Source: Symbiodinium natans (Eukaryota > Sar > Dinophyceae > Suessiales > Symbiodiniaceae). From it: DNA of 64,000 nt. Shown here in pieces: positions 9,368 through 17,618 of this stretch. A program made the position numbers and the translations under genes. The stretch covers positions 570,640 to 634,639 of the forward strand of contig CAJNDS010000324.1 of the NCBI GenBank assembly GCA_905221605.1, in the 5' to 3' direction. Within the stretch, counting starts at the first letter, position 1. The number at the start of each line of letters is the position of its first letter. Under the pieces are notes generated by a model. The model saw only the letters and a program-made list of their open reading frames with translations, had not been told where the DNA came from and did not search any database.

Positions 9368-9475
9368 ACTGGCGAGATCCATACGTTAGAGGGAGCCAAC
9401 GTCGGCAGAGTCCCACACCTCAGCGTCCGCGTGCTCTGCTTGCGAAGCCAAGTTGATGCTGGTGAGGTGAAACTG
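9368..9475 (+). CDS. Candidate micro-exon, 36 codons
   Basis: The island has C-strand repeats left and G-strand-type repeats right, reading TGEIHTLEGANVGRVPHLSV then RVLCLRSQVDAGEVKL, and ending GAAACTG|GTTTGGGG. Beta-like alternation. A minus frame is open too. Confidence 0.4.
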
Positions 9476-9768
9476 GTTTGGGGTTTAGGGTTTGGGGTCC
9501 GCAGCACTGAACCCGAAACCCTGTGAAACCCCAAATAAGCCTTAACCCCACAACCTTGACCGACCCAAAAACACCCGTATCCCAAACTTGCTGAACCACA
9601 AGCACCAGCCCAAACCCTGAATATCCCTGAAAAAAGCACGGAAACCCTACATAACCCGAATGACTCTTCATTGACCCCAAAACCAGCAAGCCCAAAAATC
9701 CTAAACCCTGAACCCTGAACCCTGAACCCCAAAGCATCCCAAAGGCCCACAAAACCCTAGAGCCCTAA

Positions 9769-9877
9769 AGGGTTTAGGGTTTAGGGTTTAGGGTTTAGGG
9801 TTTAGGGTTTAGGGTTTAGGGTTTAGGGTTTAGGGTTTAGGGTTTAGGGTTTAGGGTTTAGGGTTTAGGGTTTAGGG
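9769..9877 (+). repeat. Interstitial telomeric array, ~15 perfect TTTAGGG units
   Basis: Preceded at once by CCCTAGAGCCCTAAA, so the block is a C-strand to G-strand junction. Confidence 0.95.
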
Positions 9878-9879
9878 CT

Positions 9880-10259
9880 AAGCAAGCCTGAGTTTTCCCT
9901 AAGCCCGAAAACCCGCCCCTTTAAACCAAGAAGAGTACCCTTTTTTCTTCCCAGGTTAGTCTTGGGTCCTGATATCCCCCTAAACCCTAAACCCTAAGAA
10001 ACCCTAAACTCCACCCCCCCCCCCGCCCCACAAGGTCAGACAACCCGAGACAATTCCAAGCCCCAAAGCCCGAAACCCTAAATAGCTCCAAATGTCCCAA
10101 GGCCCCAAGCCCCAAGCCCTCAACCCCAAATATTCATCCCTAAACCGTAAGAACCCCCAACAAGAGTTCAAAACAAGCCCAAAACAAACCCTCACAAAAA
10201 CCAAAAGAAAAACAACCAAAAGAAACTCAGCAAGAGACCCCAACAAGCCCGAGACAAAA

Positions 10260-10291
<32 letters not shown>

Positions 10292-10340
10292 CAATCGGGA
10301 AAAACACAAAAAAAACCAAGAAGAGCCTTAAAGCCCCTCC
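9880..10340. repeat. C-rich telomere-variant block with a poly-A tract
   Basis: CCCTAAA and AAGCCC variants, then an A-rich stretch with about 20 A at 10269-10290. Open frames are low-complexity Lys/Thr/Pro (plus) or Phe/Val (minus) and were discarded. Confidence 0.6.
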
Positions 10341-10343
10341 CAG

Positions 10344-10388
10344 GCCTGGCCCCGACGTTCTGATGTACCTCGCCTGCTCTGGGGCATT
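10344..10388 (+). CDS. Candidate micro-exon
   Basis: After CTCCCAG, the open frame is PGPDVLMYLACSGAFG, followed by G-rich telomere variants. Short, positional support only. Confidence 0.28.
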
Positions 10389-10510
10389 TGGGGGGCTTCA
10401 GGGGTTTAAGGGGTTTAGGGGGGGTTTAAGTGCTTAGGGGCTTGGGGTTTAGGGATTTTAGGTTTAGGGTTTGGGGGTTTTGAGGGTTTTGAGGGTTGAG
10501 GGTTGAGGGT

Positions 10511-10550
10511 CGCGACTTTCAGTTCCTTGTGGCTGAGAGGGCTTCTACAG
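10511..10550 (+). CDS. Candidate micro-exon RDFQFLVAERAST
   Basis: Reads RDFQFLVAERAST and ends TCTACAG|GTTTTGGG. A related peptide (AAERASTSALKL) occurs at 23540, suggesting a repeated protein segment. G-strand-type flanks. Confidence 0.35.
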
Positions 10551-10559
10551 GTTTTGGGG

Positions 10560-10760
10560 AGTCATGGGGGGGGGGGGGGGGTTCACTATCAGCCTAGGGA
10601 GGCAGACATGTCTGTAATCAGTCTTACTGCTGGTTAGTGGGGGATGAGGGAATGAGGGAACGAGGTACATACATATAGATATTTTTATATGTGTATACCC
10701 CCATTTTTTCCTTTGAGGGATTATATATATATATATACCGACAGTAAGCATTGGGTGCAT
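10560..10760. repeat. Poly-G tract and hairpin element with AT core
   Basis: About 15 G near 10566-10581, then GGTTAGTGGGGGATGAGG.. and an AT-rich core (ATATATAT near 10723-10736). It resembles the elements near 11060 and 23040 that begin with GGTTCTTAGTGGG-like sequence. Non-coding. Confidence 0.5.
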
Positions 10761-10778
10761 GTCCCTGCTTCTTTTCAG

Positions 10779-10868
10779 GACAAATCTCTTCCCTGAAAGA
10801 CCTCTCAGCCCTCAACGCCACACCGGCAAGCCGACACTTGGCTGCCCGCAAGCTTATTTATAGAGCAG
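10779..10868 (+). CDS. Candidate exon with CTTTTCAG acceptor and GTACGT donor
   Basis: A pyrimidine-rich acceptor CTTCTTTTCAG|GA and a canonical donor GCAG|GTACGTTG enclose 90 nt, open as QISSLKDLSALNATPASRHL then AARKLIYRA. One of the best-bounded exons in the window. Family not recognised. Confidence 0.5.
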
Positions 10869-11004
10869 GTACGTTGTGGACATGCAGAAGTTCAGCTCGT
10901 CTGCACCAGGCCATGGCGGTTTAGAGGTTTGTAGGGTTTAGGATTTCGGGTTTGGGGTCTAGTGCTTTAGGGTCTTAAAGCTTGGGTGCTCCCCCACCCT
11001 GCAG

Positions 11005-11061
11005 CAGTACACGCAGATTATGACTGCAATTTCCATGCCCTCTTTGAACCCGTACTGGCTG
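11005..11061 (+). CDS. Candidate micro-exon
   Basis: After CCCTGCAG, an open frame QYTQIMTAISMPSLNPYWL runs into a hairpin element that starts GGTTCTTGGTGGGG. Composition is protein-like. Confidence 0.33.
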
Positions 11062-11203
11062 GTTCTTGGTGGGGAATGAGGGATTAGGCCTATCTAGTCC
11101 CTTAAAGGGTAATTATGTAGAGCCCTCATTCACCCTTTTAGTGCTTCCCTCAAGCGTTGTGTCCACGGGGCTTCTACGCGAGTAGATTCGACCGTTGTGG
11201 TCT

Positions 11204-11259
11204 CATTCAGGCTTCAAGCCCCCCATTTTGGCTCAAGGAAAAGGCTTCAAGCCTGAATG
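11204..11259. other. Hairpin whose loop holds a spliced-leader relic
   Basis: CATTCAGGCTTCAAGCC (11204-11220) and GGCTTCAAGCCTGAATG (11243-11259) pair over 17 bp with one mismatch. The 22-nt loop contains CCATTTTGGCTCAAG at 11223-11237, identical to the last 15 nt of the 22-nt dinoflagellate spliced leader. The base after it is G, not the GT that would follow in an SL RNA gene, so this is a relic and not a donor gene. Confidence 0.75.
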
Positions 11260-11281
11260 AGGGTACCAGTGATACAGCCAG

Positions 11282-11343
11282 CGCTGCTCGCTTTCGGTTG
11301 GGTCAACTTTCGGTTGGGCCTGGCTCAACGTGGTGGGATCCAG
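11282..11343 (+). CDS. Candidate micro-exon with GTGACC donor
   Basis: After ACAGCCAG, the frame ARFRLGQLSVGPGSTWWDP is open and ends GATCCAG|GTGACCC, then C-strand repeats. It lies just downstream of the spliced-leader relic. Confidence 0.35.
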
Positions 11344-11389
11344 GTGACCCTAAACCCTAAACCCCAACCCTAAACCCTAAACACTTCCT

Positions 11390-11614
11390 CGGTTTGGGAA
11401 TCGAAAGTCATGGCTTCGCCGTCTGTTTTGGGTGCCCAAAAAGCACCGTGGTGTAGAATATAGGCCCCATGTAGATACTTCTAAACTTGAACACTGGCGA
11501 TCTAGCAACTACGTCGCGGGCCAACTATTTCCCATAAACGTACCTGAGCCCTTGAGGTTCACACTCGAGTCTGTTTTATTATTTGTTTTAATGCCTAACT
11601 CCTCTCAACCCTAA
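11390..11614 (+). CDS. Candidate coding stretch, ~70 codons
   Basis: An open + frame of convincing composition runs between two CCCTAAA blocks: NRKSWLRRLFWVPKKHRGVE, then VDTSKLEHWRSSNYVAGQLF and on to a hydrophobic end before a TAA. No family recognised. It may be a last exon, since it ends at a stop with no donor. Confidence 0.4.
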   Translation, partial: RFGNRKSWLRRLFWVPKKHRGVEYRPHVDTSKLEHWRSSNYVAGQLFPINVPEPLRFTLESVLLFVLMPNSSQP

Positions 11615-11905
11615 ACCCTAAACCATTTAGCCTAAACCTTAAACCCCAAATCTTTTACCCTACACCCTCAACCGTAAACCCTAGACCTGCGTGTGTGTTT
11701 GGTTGTCCGCCTTTGGCGTTTTCCCAAACTGACTGAAAAGTCGCAGACTGAAGCCTGGGGTTCAGGGTTTTGGGTTTAGAGGTTAGGGTGTTAGCGTAGG
11801 CACTAGACTTGAGGTCTTATAACCCCCCCAAGTCCGGAACCCTCGAACCAAAGCAGAAATCCTAAACCCTAAACCCTAAACCCCAAACCCTTCGTGGTGG
11901 CAGGG

Positions 11906-11960
11906 GATCCTGCGATCGTGGCCGAGAAGCTGTTGAGTCAGGCTCGGCCAGCTGCCTTGG
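11906..11960 (+). CDS. Candidate micro-exon
   Basis: After GGTGGCAG, the open frame is DPAIVAEKLLSQARPAALGS. C-strand repeats precede (11860-11890) and TTTAGGG follows. Helix-like composition. Confidence 0.38.
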
Positions 11961-12114
11961 GGAGTTTGAGGGTTGGGGGTTTAGGGTTTAGGGTTTAGGG
12001 TTTGGGGTTTGGGGTTTTAGATTCAGGGCTTTGCGGAGTTTAAGGGTTTAGAGAGTTTTTGGGTGCAGTTGTTTCTCCCCCCCCACAGCGTGAAGACCCA
12101 CAATCTTCAGAGCT

Positions 12115-12226
12115 TGGGATGTTCCACCCTATATACTAACAGTTCTTAGTAGGGTTTATAGTACCCCCCCTAGGGCCCCTAGTATAATTTCTATTAAGGA
12201 CTGCTAGTATAAGTGGGAACATCCCA
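12115..12226. mobile_element. MITE-like hairpin element, family A, copy 1
   Basis: Terminal inverted repeat TGGGATGTTCC / GGGAACATCCCA, with inner ACTAACAGTTCTTA pairing with the TAAGGACTGCTAGTA region. About 112 bp. Related copies lie at 37279, 39379, 39641 and, decayed, at 44440. AGCTT precedes both this copy and the one at 37279. Confidence 0.8.
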
Positions 12227-12506
12227 ATTCAGGGCGTTCAAAGGGCTTGGCAGGGGCTTGAGCTTTTGCAGGGCTAGCTTAGTCGAACATCGCTTATAAC
12301 AGCAGAATCCCTGAACATGCTGCACACGAGCCCACAGCAATCTCATGAAACCTCTCCTCATTACACAACCCTGGAACGTAAGAATAGAAAGCTCTCATTT
12401 TGGGGGGTTTAGGGGGGTTTTGGGAGTTTAGGGGTTGAAGGGGTTTAGGGGGTAACTCCCATGCAGTTTTTAGATGCAGGTCTACAGTCTTGTAGCATGT
12501 ATAGCC

Positions 12507-12850
12507 TTAGCAGAGGGACTGAGGACTGCGTTTTTTTTGGGGCCAGTCGCTGCGTTGCCAGGACGTGCCAGTCACGTTGTCTTCACGTTGCAAACTTATA
12601 CAGTACTCACAGTTCCGGCAGGACGTAAGAGTGCCTAGTCTGTCGGCATCAGCGTAGGCAGTGATGTCAACTTGCGTATGCATAAGTGCTGCTCCAAAGC
12701 AAAGCACACCAAAGTGCTCGTCCGCTGTGAGTCTTGCTAACAAGTGCCTGCAAGTTGGCGGGTTCTCACTGCAGCTGACGCTGGCACTCATTGGAGAACA
12801 GAAGAGCCGCCTTAGCTCCAAAAACAAAAGGCGCTCGGTTAAACCCTCAC
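12507..12850. CDS. Possible coding region, strand unsettled
   Basis: Free of repeats. A minus frame of 106 codons (containing FGVLCFGAALMHTQVDITAY, with a CRNCEYC cluster) and a plus frame of 65 codons (containing SLANKCLQVGGFSLQLTLAL) overlap. The block lies between G-strand repeats (left) and C-strand repeats (right), so in the intron model it is intron interior. No family recognised. Confidence 0.25.
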
Positions 12851-12854
12851 CTCA

Positions 12855-12957
12855 CTAAACCCTAAACCCTAAACCCTAAACCCTAAACCCTAAACCCTAA
12901 ACCCTAAACCCTAAACCCTAAACCCTGAACCCTGAACCCTGAACCCTGAACCCTGAA
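12855..12957 (-). repeat. Interstitial telomeric array, CCCTAAA then CCCTGAA
   Basis: About ten CCCTAAA units, then five CCCTGAA units: a stepwise variant switch inside one array. Confidence 0.95.
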
Positions 12958-13240
12958 TCCTCACCTCCCTAAAACCCTAAACCCTAACCCCCCCCCCCCC
13001 CAAATGATTTTTGGACAGGTCCAAAAAAATCATTGGGAATAGCCTGAAGAGCCTTCCTCCCCTGCTGCAGCTGGCTTTTGGCACCTAAACCATTTTAAGC
13101 CTCCGAAGTCCTTCCGAACCGCGGACATACGAACTCCAAACGCTAAACTCCAATACACCCTAAACCCTACACCCTTACCCCAAAAACCCTGAACCCTATA
13201 AACCCTAAACCCTAGCCCTAAACCCTAAACCCTCCACAAG

Positions 13241-13334
13241 ATGGAAGCCCTCCGAACTGCAGATGACCATGCGGCTCGCCGGCCTTGCGGTGGCCTGCCG
13301 CCGAGCCCCGGCTCCACAGCCGGGCCCCCCAGAG
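13241..13334 (+). CDS. Candidate micro-exon between C- and G-strand arrays
   Basis: CCTCCACAAG| precedes and |TTTAGGGG follows. Two frames are open; one reads PSELQMTMRLAGLAVACRRA and on. The island sits between CCCTAAA (13140-13235) and TTTAGGG (from 13334), the typical arrangement. Confidence 0.37.
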
Positions 13335-13349
13335 TTTAGGGGTTTAGGG

Positions 13350-13424
13350 TTTAGGGCTAGGGGTTTAGGGTTTAGGGTTTAGGGTTTAGGGTTTAGGGTT
13401 TAGGGTTTAGGGTTTAGGGTTTGG
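13350..13424 (+). repeat. Interstitial telomeric array, ~10 TTTAGGG units
   Basis: Perfect units after a short variant stretch. Confidence 0.95.
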
Positions 13425-13438
13425 AACTCGCAGAATAG

Positions 13439-13513
13439 GAGTTGCGGGATGTCCGGATGTCACGGCTTCGGCGGGCTACCCTGGAAAGAATTGGGCCCGA
13501 GAGATGTTCTGAT
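13439..13513 (+). CDS. Candidate micro-exon, 25 codons, phase 0 both ends
   Basis: AGAATAG| to TCTGATG|GTTT-like edge (donor GTTTAG at 13514). Reads ELRDVRMSRLRRATLERIGP then ERCSD, charged and helix-like. G-strand repeats on both sides. Confidence 0.4.
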
Positions 13514-13647
13514 GTTTAGGTTTGAGGGTTAAGGGTTTAGGGCTTTTGGGGAAAGAATTTAGGGTTTAGGGTTTAGGGTTTGTAGGGGGGAGTTGGCCAA
13601 ACCCACCCCTCGGCAAAGAGAGCGACAGATAAATGTAGACTGTCAGG

Positions 13648-13650
<3 letters not shown>

Positions 13651-13716
<66 letters not shown>

Positions 13717-13765
13717 CGAGGGGGACAGAGAGGGAGAGAGAGAGCGGGAGAGAGAGGAAGAGGGA
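13651..13765. repeat. (GA)n microsatellite
   Basis: Long pure-to-impure GA tract. It creates long Ser-Leu/Arg-Glu open frames on both strands that are not believed. Confidence 0.95.
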
Positions 13766-14150
13766 AAAGAAAAAACAAGAGGCTCTGGCTGGGCACGTCG
13801 TTGGCCCTGTCGTTGGACACCGGCTGCGGGCTGGCGCCGACCTGAGCTACAGGGTCGGGTCATAGAGCTTGGGGTTGAGATTTGGGATCCCTGGCGGGGG
13901 CTTATTGTGACGCTCGCCCAATCTGATAAGGACAGCAGGCCATCTCTTCCGGCTGCCACGATGGACCGGGCATATCTCAAAGTAAAAGTTGCGGGGGATC
14001 TTGCGTGAGTTCTAGGACTTACTCGTACCAGACAAACAAAGCTGGCTGAGGGTTTGTCCACAATGCCGAAAGTCTTCGACCGGAAAGCCCCAAATTGCAG
14101 CTCCTCTGCAGCCCAACAGGCCCAAATGCCCCTAAAACCTTCAAGTTTAG
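13766..14150. CDS. Possible coding region beyond GA tract, strand unsettled
   Basis: Non-repetitive, GC-rich. A minus frame is open from 14163 into the GA tract, with mixed composition in its first 120 codons (for example GIWACWAAEELQFGAFRSKT). Plus frames are shorter. No family recognised. Confidence 0.22.
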
Positions 14151-14245
14151 GTTTGGGACCCAACCCCGGGAAGTCCTAAAACCCTAGGCCCCAAAATGCT
14201 AAAGACTAGGCATAGGCAACCCTAAACCCTCAGCCCTAAGTCCTA

Positions 14246-14326
14246 AACCCTAGGGTTTAGGGTTTAGGGTTTAGGGTTTAGGGTTTAGGGTTTAGGGTTT
14301 AGGGTTTAGGGTTTAGGGTTTAGGGT
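14246..14326 (+). repeat. Telomeric C-to-G junction and array
   Basis: CCTAAACCC meets TAGGGTTTAGGG with no spacer at about 14248, then about eleven TTTAGGG units. Confidence 0.95.
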
Positions 14327-14374
14327 CCCTACACCCCGGAACCCTATGATTCCAATCTGAAGGTTCCCCCACAG

Positions 14375-14418
14375 GCAACGGTGAAGCTCTTCGGCTGGGG
14401 GCAGGCTGCGAGAGAAGG
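14375..14418 (+). CDS. Candidate micro-exon with CCCCCACAG acceptor
   Basis: TTCCCCCACAG| then ATVKLFGWGQAARE, ending GAGAAGG|GTTTAGGG. Acceptor tract and telomere-derived donor are both good. Telomeric arrays lie on both sides. Confidence 0.42.
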
Positions 14419-14482
14419 GTTTAGGGTTTAGGGTTTAGGGTTTAGGGTTTAGGGTTTAGGGTTTAGGGTTTAGGGTTTAGGT
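14419..14482 (+). repeat. Interstitial telomeric array, ~9 TTTAGGG units
   Basis: Begins at the candidate exon end. Confidence 0.95.
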
Positions 14483-14659
14483 CCTGCAGGTTGCTGAAGA
14501 GTTTGAGAAGGTAGGGTTGTTTATGCTACGGTTTGCTTATGAGGTCTTTTTCAGGGGGTTTTAAGCGTTTGCTTTGTGTTCTTGTTGGGTTTTTCGGACT
14601 GTAGGCTTCATAGGGCATTTGAGGCTTTTAGGTTTTCAGGGTTTCGCGTTTTTGGTTTC

Positions 14660-14733
14660 GGGCTTTCGCAAAGCTTTACCACCCTGACAAAGCGATCCGT
14701 CCTCCGCTGGAGGTTGCTCTAAACTAAACCTAG
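14660..14733 (+). CDS. Possible J-domain (DnaJ) exon piece
   Basis: Reads AFAKLYHPDKAIRPPLEVAL then N and TAA. The HPD tripeptide followed by K, after a KL(Y/R) helix end, is the hallmark of J domains, where the motif contacts Hsp70. Only about 23 codons are visible and I find no flanking J-domain helices, so this may be chance. Confidence 0.3.
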
Positions 14734-14893
14734 GTCCACCCTGAACCCATATATGTTCTTAAGGGAGGGGGTTCATGGGGCGTTGGGTTTCGGGTTCATG
14801 GGGGGTAGGTACAGTACCTAGAGGGGACCGTCAGGCAAGCTTAGGGAGCCTTACGGAGTCGTGGGGAGTGTTTAGGGTTTGGGGCCAAACCCC

Positions 14894-15050
14894 TCAAAGA
14901 CGCACCTCTAAGCCAAGCACCACCCTCCGAGACGCAAGACGCACCTCCAAGCTAATCACCACCTTCTACCAAGCCAAGCACCACCTCGACACACCTTCAA
15001 TAGGCGAAAAAGGGTCACTAAGCCAAACTCCACCCTCCAAGACGCACCAG
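14894..15050. repeat. ~32-bp minisatellite, left copy
   Basis: Degenerate tandem units built on AAGACGCACCTCYAAGCYAA and CACCACCYTC. The same unit forms a second tract at 18213-18380, on the far side of the RAD54-like block. Confidence 0.8.
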
Positions 15051-15099
15051 GGCGTCCTCGTTGTCCAGTGTCAAACCCACGCAAGGCACGCACACCTCT

Positions 15100-15820
15100 G
15101 TTGGAAAGTTCGTGTTCCCATTGCGTAAAGTCATCCGCTGTGTAGCCTCGCGCAGGAAAGTGCACAAAGTTTTGGTGTCCATCGACAATCACCTTGATAT
15201 AGCTAACGGACCCCAGACAGACTTCGGCTTCTCTTAGCCAAGAGTCTTTGTTAAACACGGTGAGATGCCATCGTGCCCAACACGCTCCACAACGACGCCA
15301 CCTCTGCCGAGAGGGGAAGCCTTCACGAAACGACATCGTGCGGAACTCATTATGATGTAGCGCGACTCACGAAACTGCAGCAAACGCCGAGAGGGTAGGC
15401 GAAACCGATCGAGCTTGGTCAAAAAAACATTGCCAGCCACAATGTGGCACGACGTACGATGTTTTCTGACTATCGTGGGGACAAGCGACCCCGATTCGGG
15501 GTCAAGTTAGATCGAACATAGAACAAACCTTGAAACGACGCTCGACACCTTGAACGCATTGAGAGTGCGCGCGCTCCCAAAAGGGAGTCGTGCTCAACAC
15601 AGTTTGAAAGGACTCACGACGCGACGCTTTCGGCGCAGTGTGAGTCCATATGATTCTGGGAGTCGTTCTTGCAGCTATGTGGTCACCCTGCCCAGCTGAC
15701 AGCCTTCAAGAACTCGTGCTAAGGATCACGCAACGGTTCACTGTCATTCTCAGCTACACATCGCACGTCAACTCGGAACACAGGCTGCAGCGCAATGCAT
15801 CTGTGATCTGTGTGCACATT
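15100..15820 (+). pseudogene. Non-repetitive block upstream of RAD54-like sequence
   Basis: No telomeric units. Both strands have medium open frames (a minus frame 15336-14956, a plus frame 15650-15877). The plus frame SLQELVLRITQRFTVILSYT has a loose likeness to the segment after the SNF2 N-terminal domain, not enough to claim. I see no ATP-binding motif I (GKT) here, so the N-terminal half of the helicase is missing or unrecognisable. Confidence 0.25.
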
Positions 15821-16129
15821 TGCAGGCCTCGGCCGAGGAAACAAAGACTTGCGGTCACAGTCATCCGCCAGGTTTGAGCTCTATACAGAAGCTCACCCCT
15901 CTCAGGTTCAGCCATGGAGCAGACATGCAGATTCTTGCTGCCCTAAAAGCTCCCGAGCAAATCGTAGCAGACAACGTGAGAATGCAGCACAGGACGGCCT
16001 TGGACGAGATGGCTGATGCAAACGCGCCTTCCGCTTCCATCGAGACCTTGGAGCGCCTCGACAGAGCGCTGTGTTCGACGGTATAGATGGCAATCCCAAG
16101 CTGCTTATCTTGCTATGTACCCTTTAACC
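15820..16129 (+). CDS. RAD54: RAD54-like SNF2 helicase, upstream exon (weak)
   Basis: In the 15820 frame, GLSSIQKLTPLRFSH resembles the RAD54 stretch before the C-terminal helicase domain (LSS-I-x-L-KKL-CNHP in the family). After a frame change near 16075, DGIDGNPKLLILLCTL takes the place of the family SGK-LVLD segment and ends at a TAA at 16130. Order and spacing suit RAD54; sequence match is loose, and the frame change points to a broken gene or an unseen intron. Confidence 0.4.
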
Positions 16130-16227
16130 TGAACCTTAAAGCCTAAACTTCCCAAACCCTGGCCGTGTATGGCTTTAGGGTGTAAGGCTAATTCTAAACC
16201 ATGTAGACCTAAGCATCGAACCTCACA

Positions 16228-16926
16228 GCCTCAACACGGCTGAGTTTGAGAGCTGTTCAGCTTCGAATGTGTCAAGATGTGGCTTGCCGCGTGCGACGAC
16301 ACATGTATCATCTGCTCTTCTCGGCTGGATGTGCTTGGGGCTTTGACAGAGCTCTTGTGAAATCTCGAAGTGGAGTTTATGGTCATTTTATTGGTGCCCA
16401 GAGAGATCGTGACGAACAATTTAAAGTATTCGCCACGCAGGCATCAATCAAGTGCTTGCTTTTGAGCAAAGGCTGTGGAGAAGCAGGGCTGAATTTGACG
16501 GCTGCAGCACACATGCTTCTGATGGAGCCGGCCTGGAATCCCAGTCAAGATGCAGACGCGCAGGCGCGCGTATGGCGCTTGCGACAGACGCAGCGCTGCT
16601 TCATCACGCGTCTTGTCTTTGCTGGGTGCCTGGCGGAGAAAATATTGCAATGCCAAGCATACAAGTGTGGTTTGTGGAAGCAAGCGCTGGAAGCGGCAGA
16701 TTTGGAGCAGCGGCACCTTCGAGACATTTGGTTCTTCGAGCCCGAGGCAGTTTGCTCGACTTGGGAGTCGCTGGCATGTTCGCCAAGATGCGCCGCAGGA
16801 TCTGGCAGGGCGTCAGACTCGGCAATCCTGGCTACTTCGTCATGGTCTGCTCTGCGCCTTCACCTTCTGCCAACGCGGCACGTTCTGCGCCAAGCTGGAG
16901 AGTCACAATCGACGGTTGCGGTTTGA
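16228..16926 (+). pseudogene. RAD54: RAD54-like SNF2 ATPase, C-terminal helicase lobe (partial)
   Basis: RAD54 is a SNF2-family DNA translocase that acts with RAD51 in homologous recombination. From acceptor CCTCACAG| the frame carries the RecA-like lobe 2: HFIGAQRDRDEQFKVF (family RLDG-x-x-x-x-R-x-x-x-x-x-F), motif V as LLLSKGCGEAGLNLTAA, then MLLMEPAWNP, motif VI as AQARVWRLRQTQ, then RLVFAGCLAEKILQCQAYK, which is RAD54's own RL-x-x-AGT-x-EEKI-x-QRQ-x-xK segment. HLRDIWFF and a later C-x-x-x-C match the RAD54 C-terminal region. The usual Gly of motif VI (R-x-GQ) is Arg here. Helicase lobe 1 is absent from the window, motif IV is not visible, and neighbouring frames must be joined to extend it, so it is probably a fragment or decayed copy. 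The whole block is flanked by one minisatellite on both sides. Confidence 0.68.
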
Positions 16927-17129
16927 GCATTTTCATGACGCAGGTCGAAGGCTCTGGCAGGGAGTTTAAACTGCCATCATGGATGGTCCCCATATTTACG
17001 CGCGTACGAGCGAGCCGAGGGGCTTTTGACCCCAGCGCCATGCCCCTGCCGGAGGACCAGGCCAGATGTCATCCAGACAACAGGTTCCCCTGCGCGTCAA
17101 CCGCCTCATTAGACAGGGAGGCCAGGTAG
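16840..17129 (+). pseudogene. Possible RAD54-like C-terminal tail in other frames
   Basis: At 16849-16920 a different frame reads LLCAFTFCQRGTFCAKLESH, reminiscent of the C-terminal TFVF(H)Q segment of RAD54, and a third frame continues open to 17129. Needs frame changes, hence weak. Confidence 0.25.
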
Positions 17130-17615
17130 CCTGGAATAGAAAACAACCGCCAGTATAGAAATCAACCGCCTTGTTTGGGAAACCACCTTCCGCGGCATCC
17201 CTGGCGGTTGGCGAGGACGATCGGAGGAACTCTGAGTGAACTTGTGTGCGTTAAAACTGGAAAATTTGCTTTCCAAAATGCACTTTTGCGAGAGTTCTGG
17301 GTGACTCAAGCGTGATGCTGGCAAAGGCTCTAGTCGATATAGATAGTGTACTGCGCCACATGCAACCGCCCAGTTTAAGCGTGATGCGGGCGTGATGTTG
17401 GCGTGATGCTGCAGACCTAATGCGTTTGCGCTGATGCACGTGTAGGACTTTTGCTGGAAAAAAGGTTTTGCGCAGTGCCTTCTGGACAAAAATCGAAAGT
17501 CCCTGCAAGTATCCCAAAACTACCGTTCTGAAACACACCCAAACTGGGCTGTCGTACTAACCGCCCTCCGAAACTAGGAGGTTCGTGAACCGCCTCGTTT
17601 GGCAGGGAGGTTGGG
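17130..17615. repeat. Repeat-containing spacer (AACCGCC and GCGTGATG motifs)
   Basis: AACCGCCTCATTAGACAGGG (17099) and GAACCGCCTCGTTTGGCAGG (17588) are related, with further AACCGCC copies near 17147 and 17165. GCGTGATGYTGG repeats near 17309-17410. Minus frames cross it but no family is seen. Confidence 0.45.
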
Positions 17616-17618
17616 CTG

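Noticed and set aside
9769-9877. Relic of telomere-telomere fusion
   Set aside because: Polarity is CCCTAAA then TTTAGGG; a fusion would show the reverse order.
11223-11237. Functional spliced-leader RNA gene
   Set aside because: No GT donor after CTCAAG and no tandem gene copies; only a relic of 15 nt is present.
13573-14163. 196-codon minus-strand open frame
   Set aside because: About half of it is a translation of the (GA)n tract (Ser-Leu repeats). Only its first part is kept, as a weak region.
16452-17129. 225-codon plus frame overlapping the RAD54-like frame
   Set aside because: Out of frame with clear helicase motifs across most of its length; its 3' end is kept only as a possible tail.
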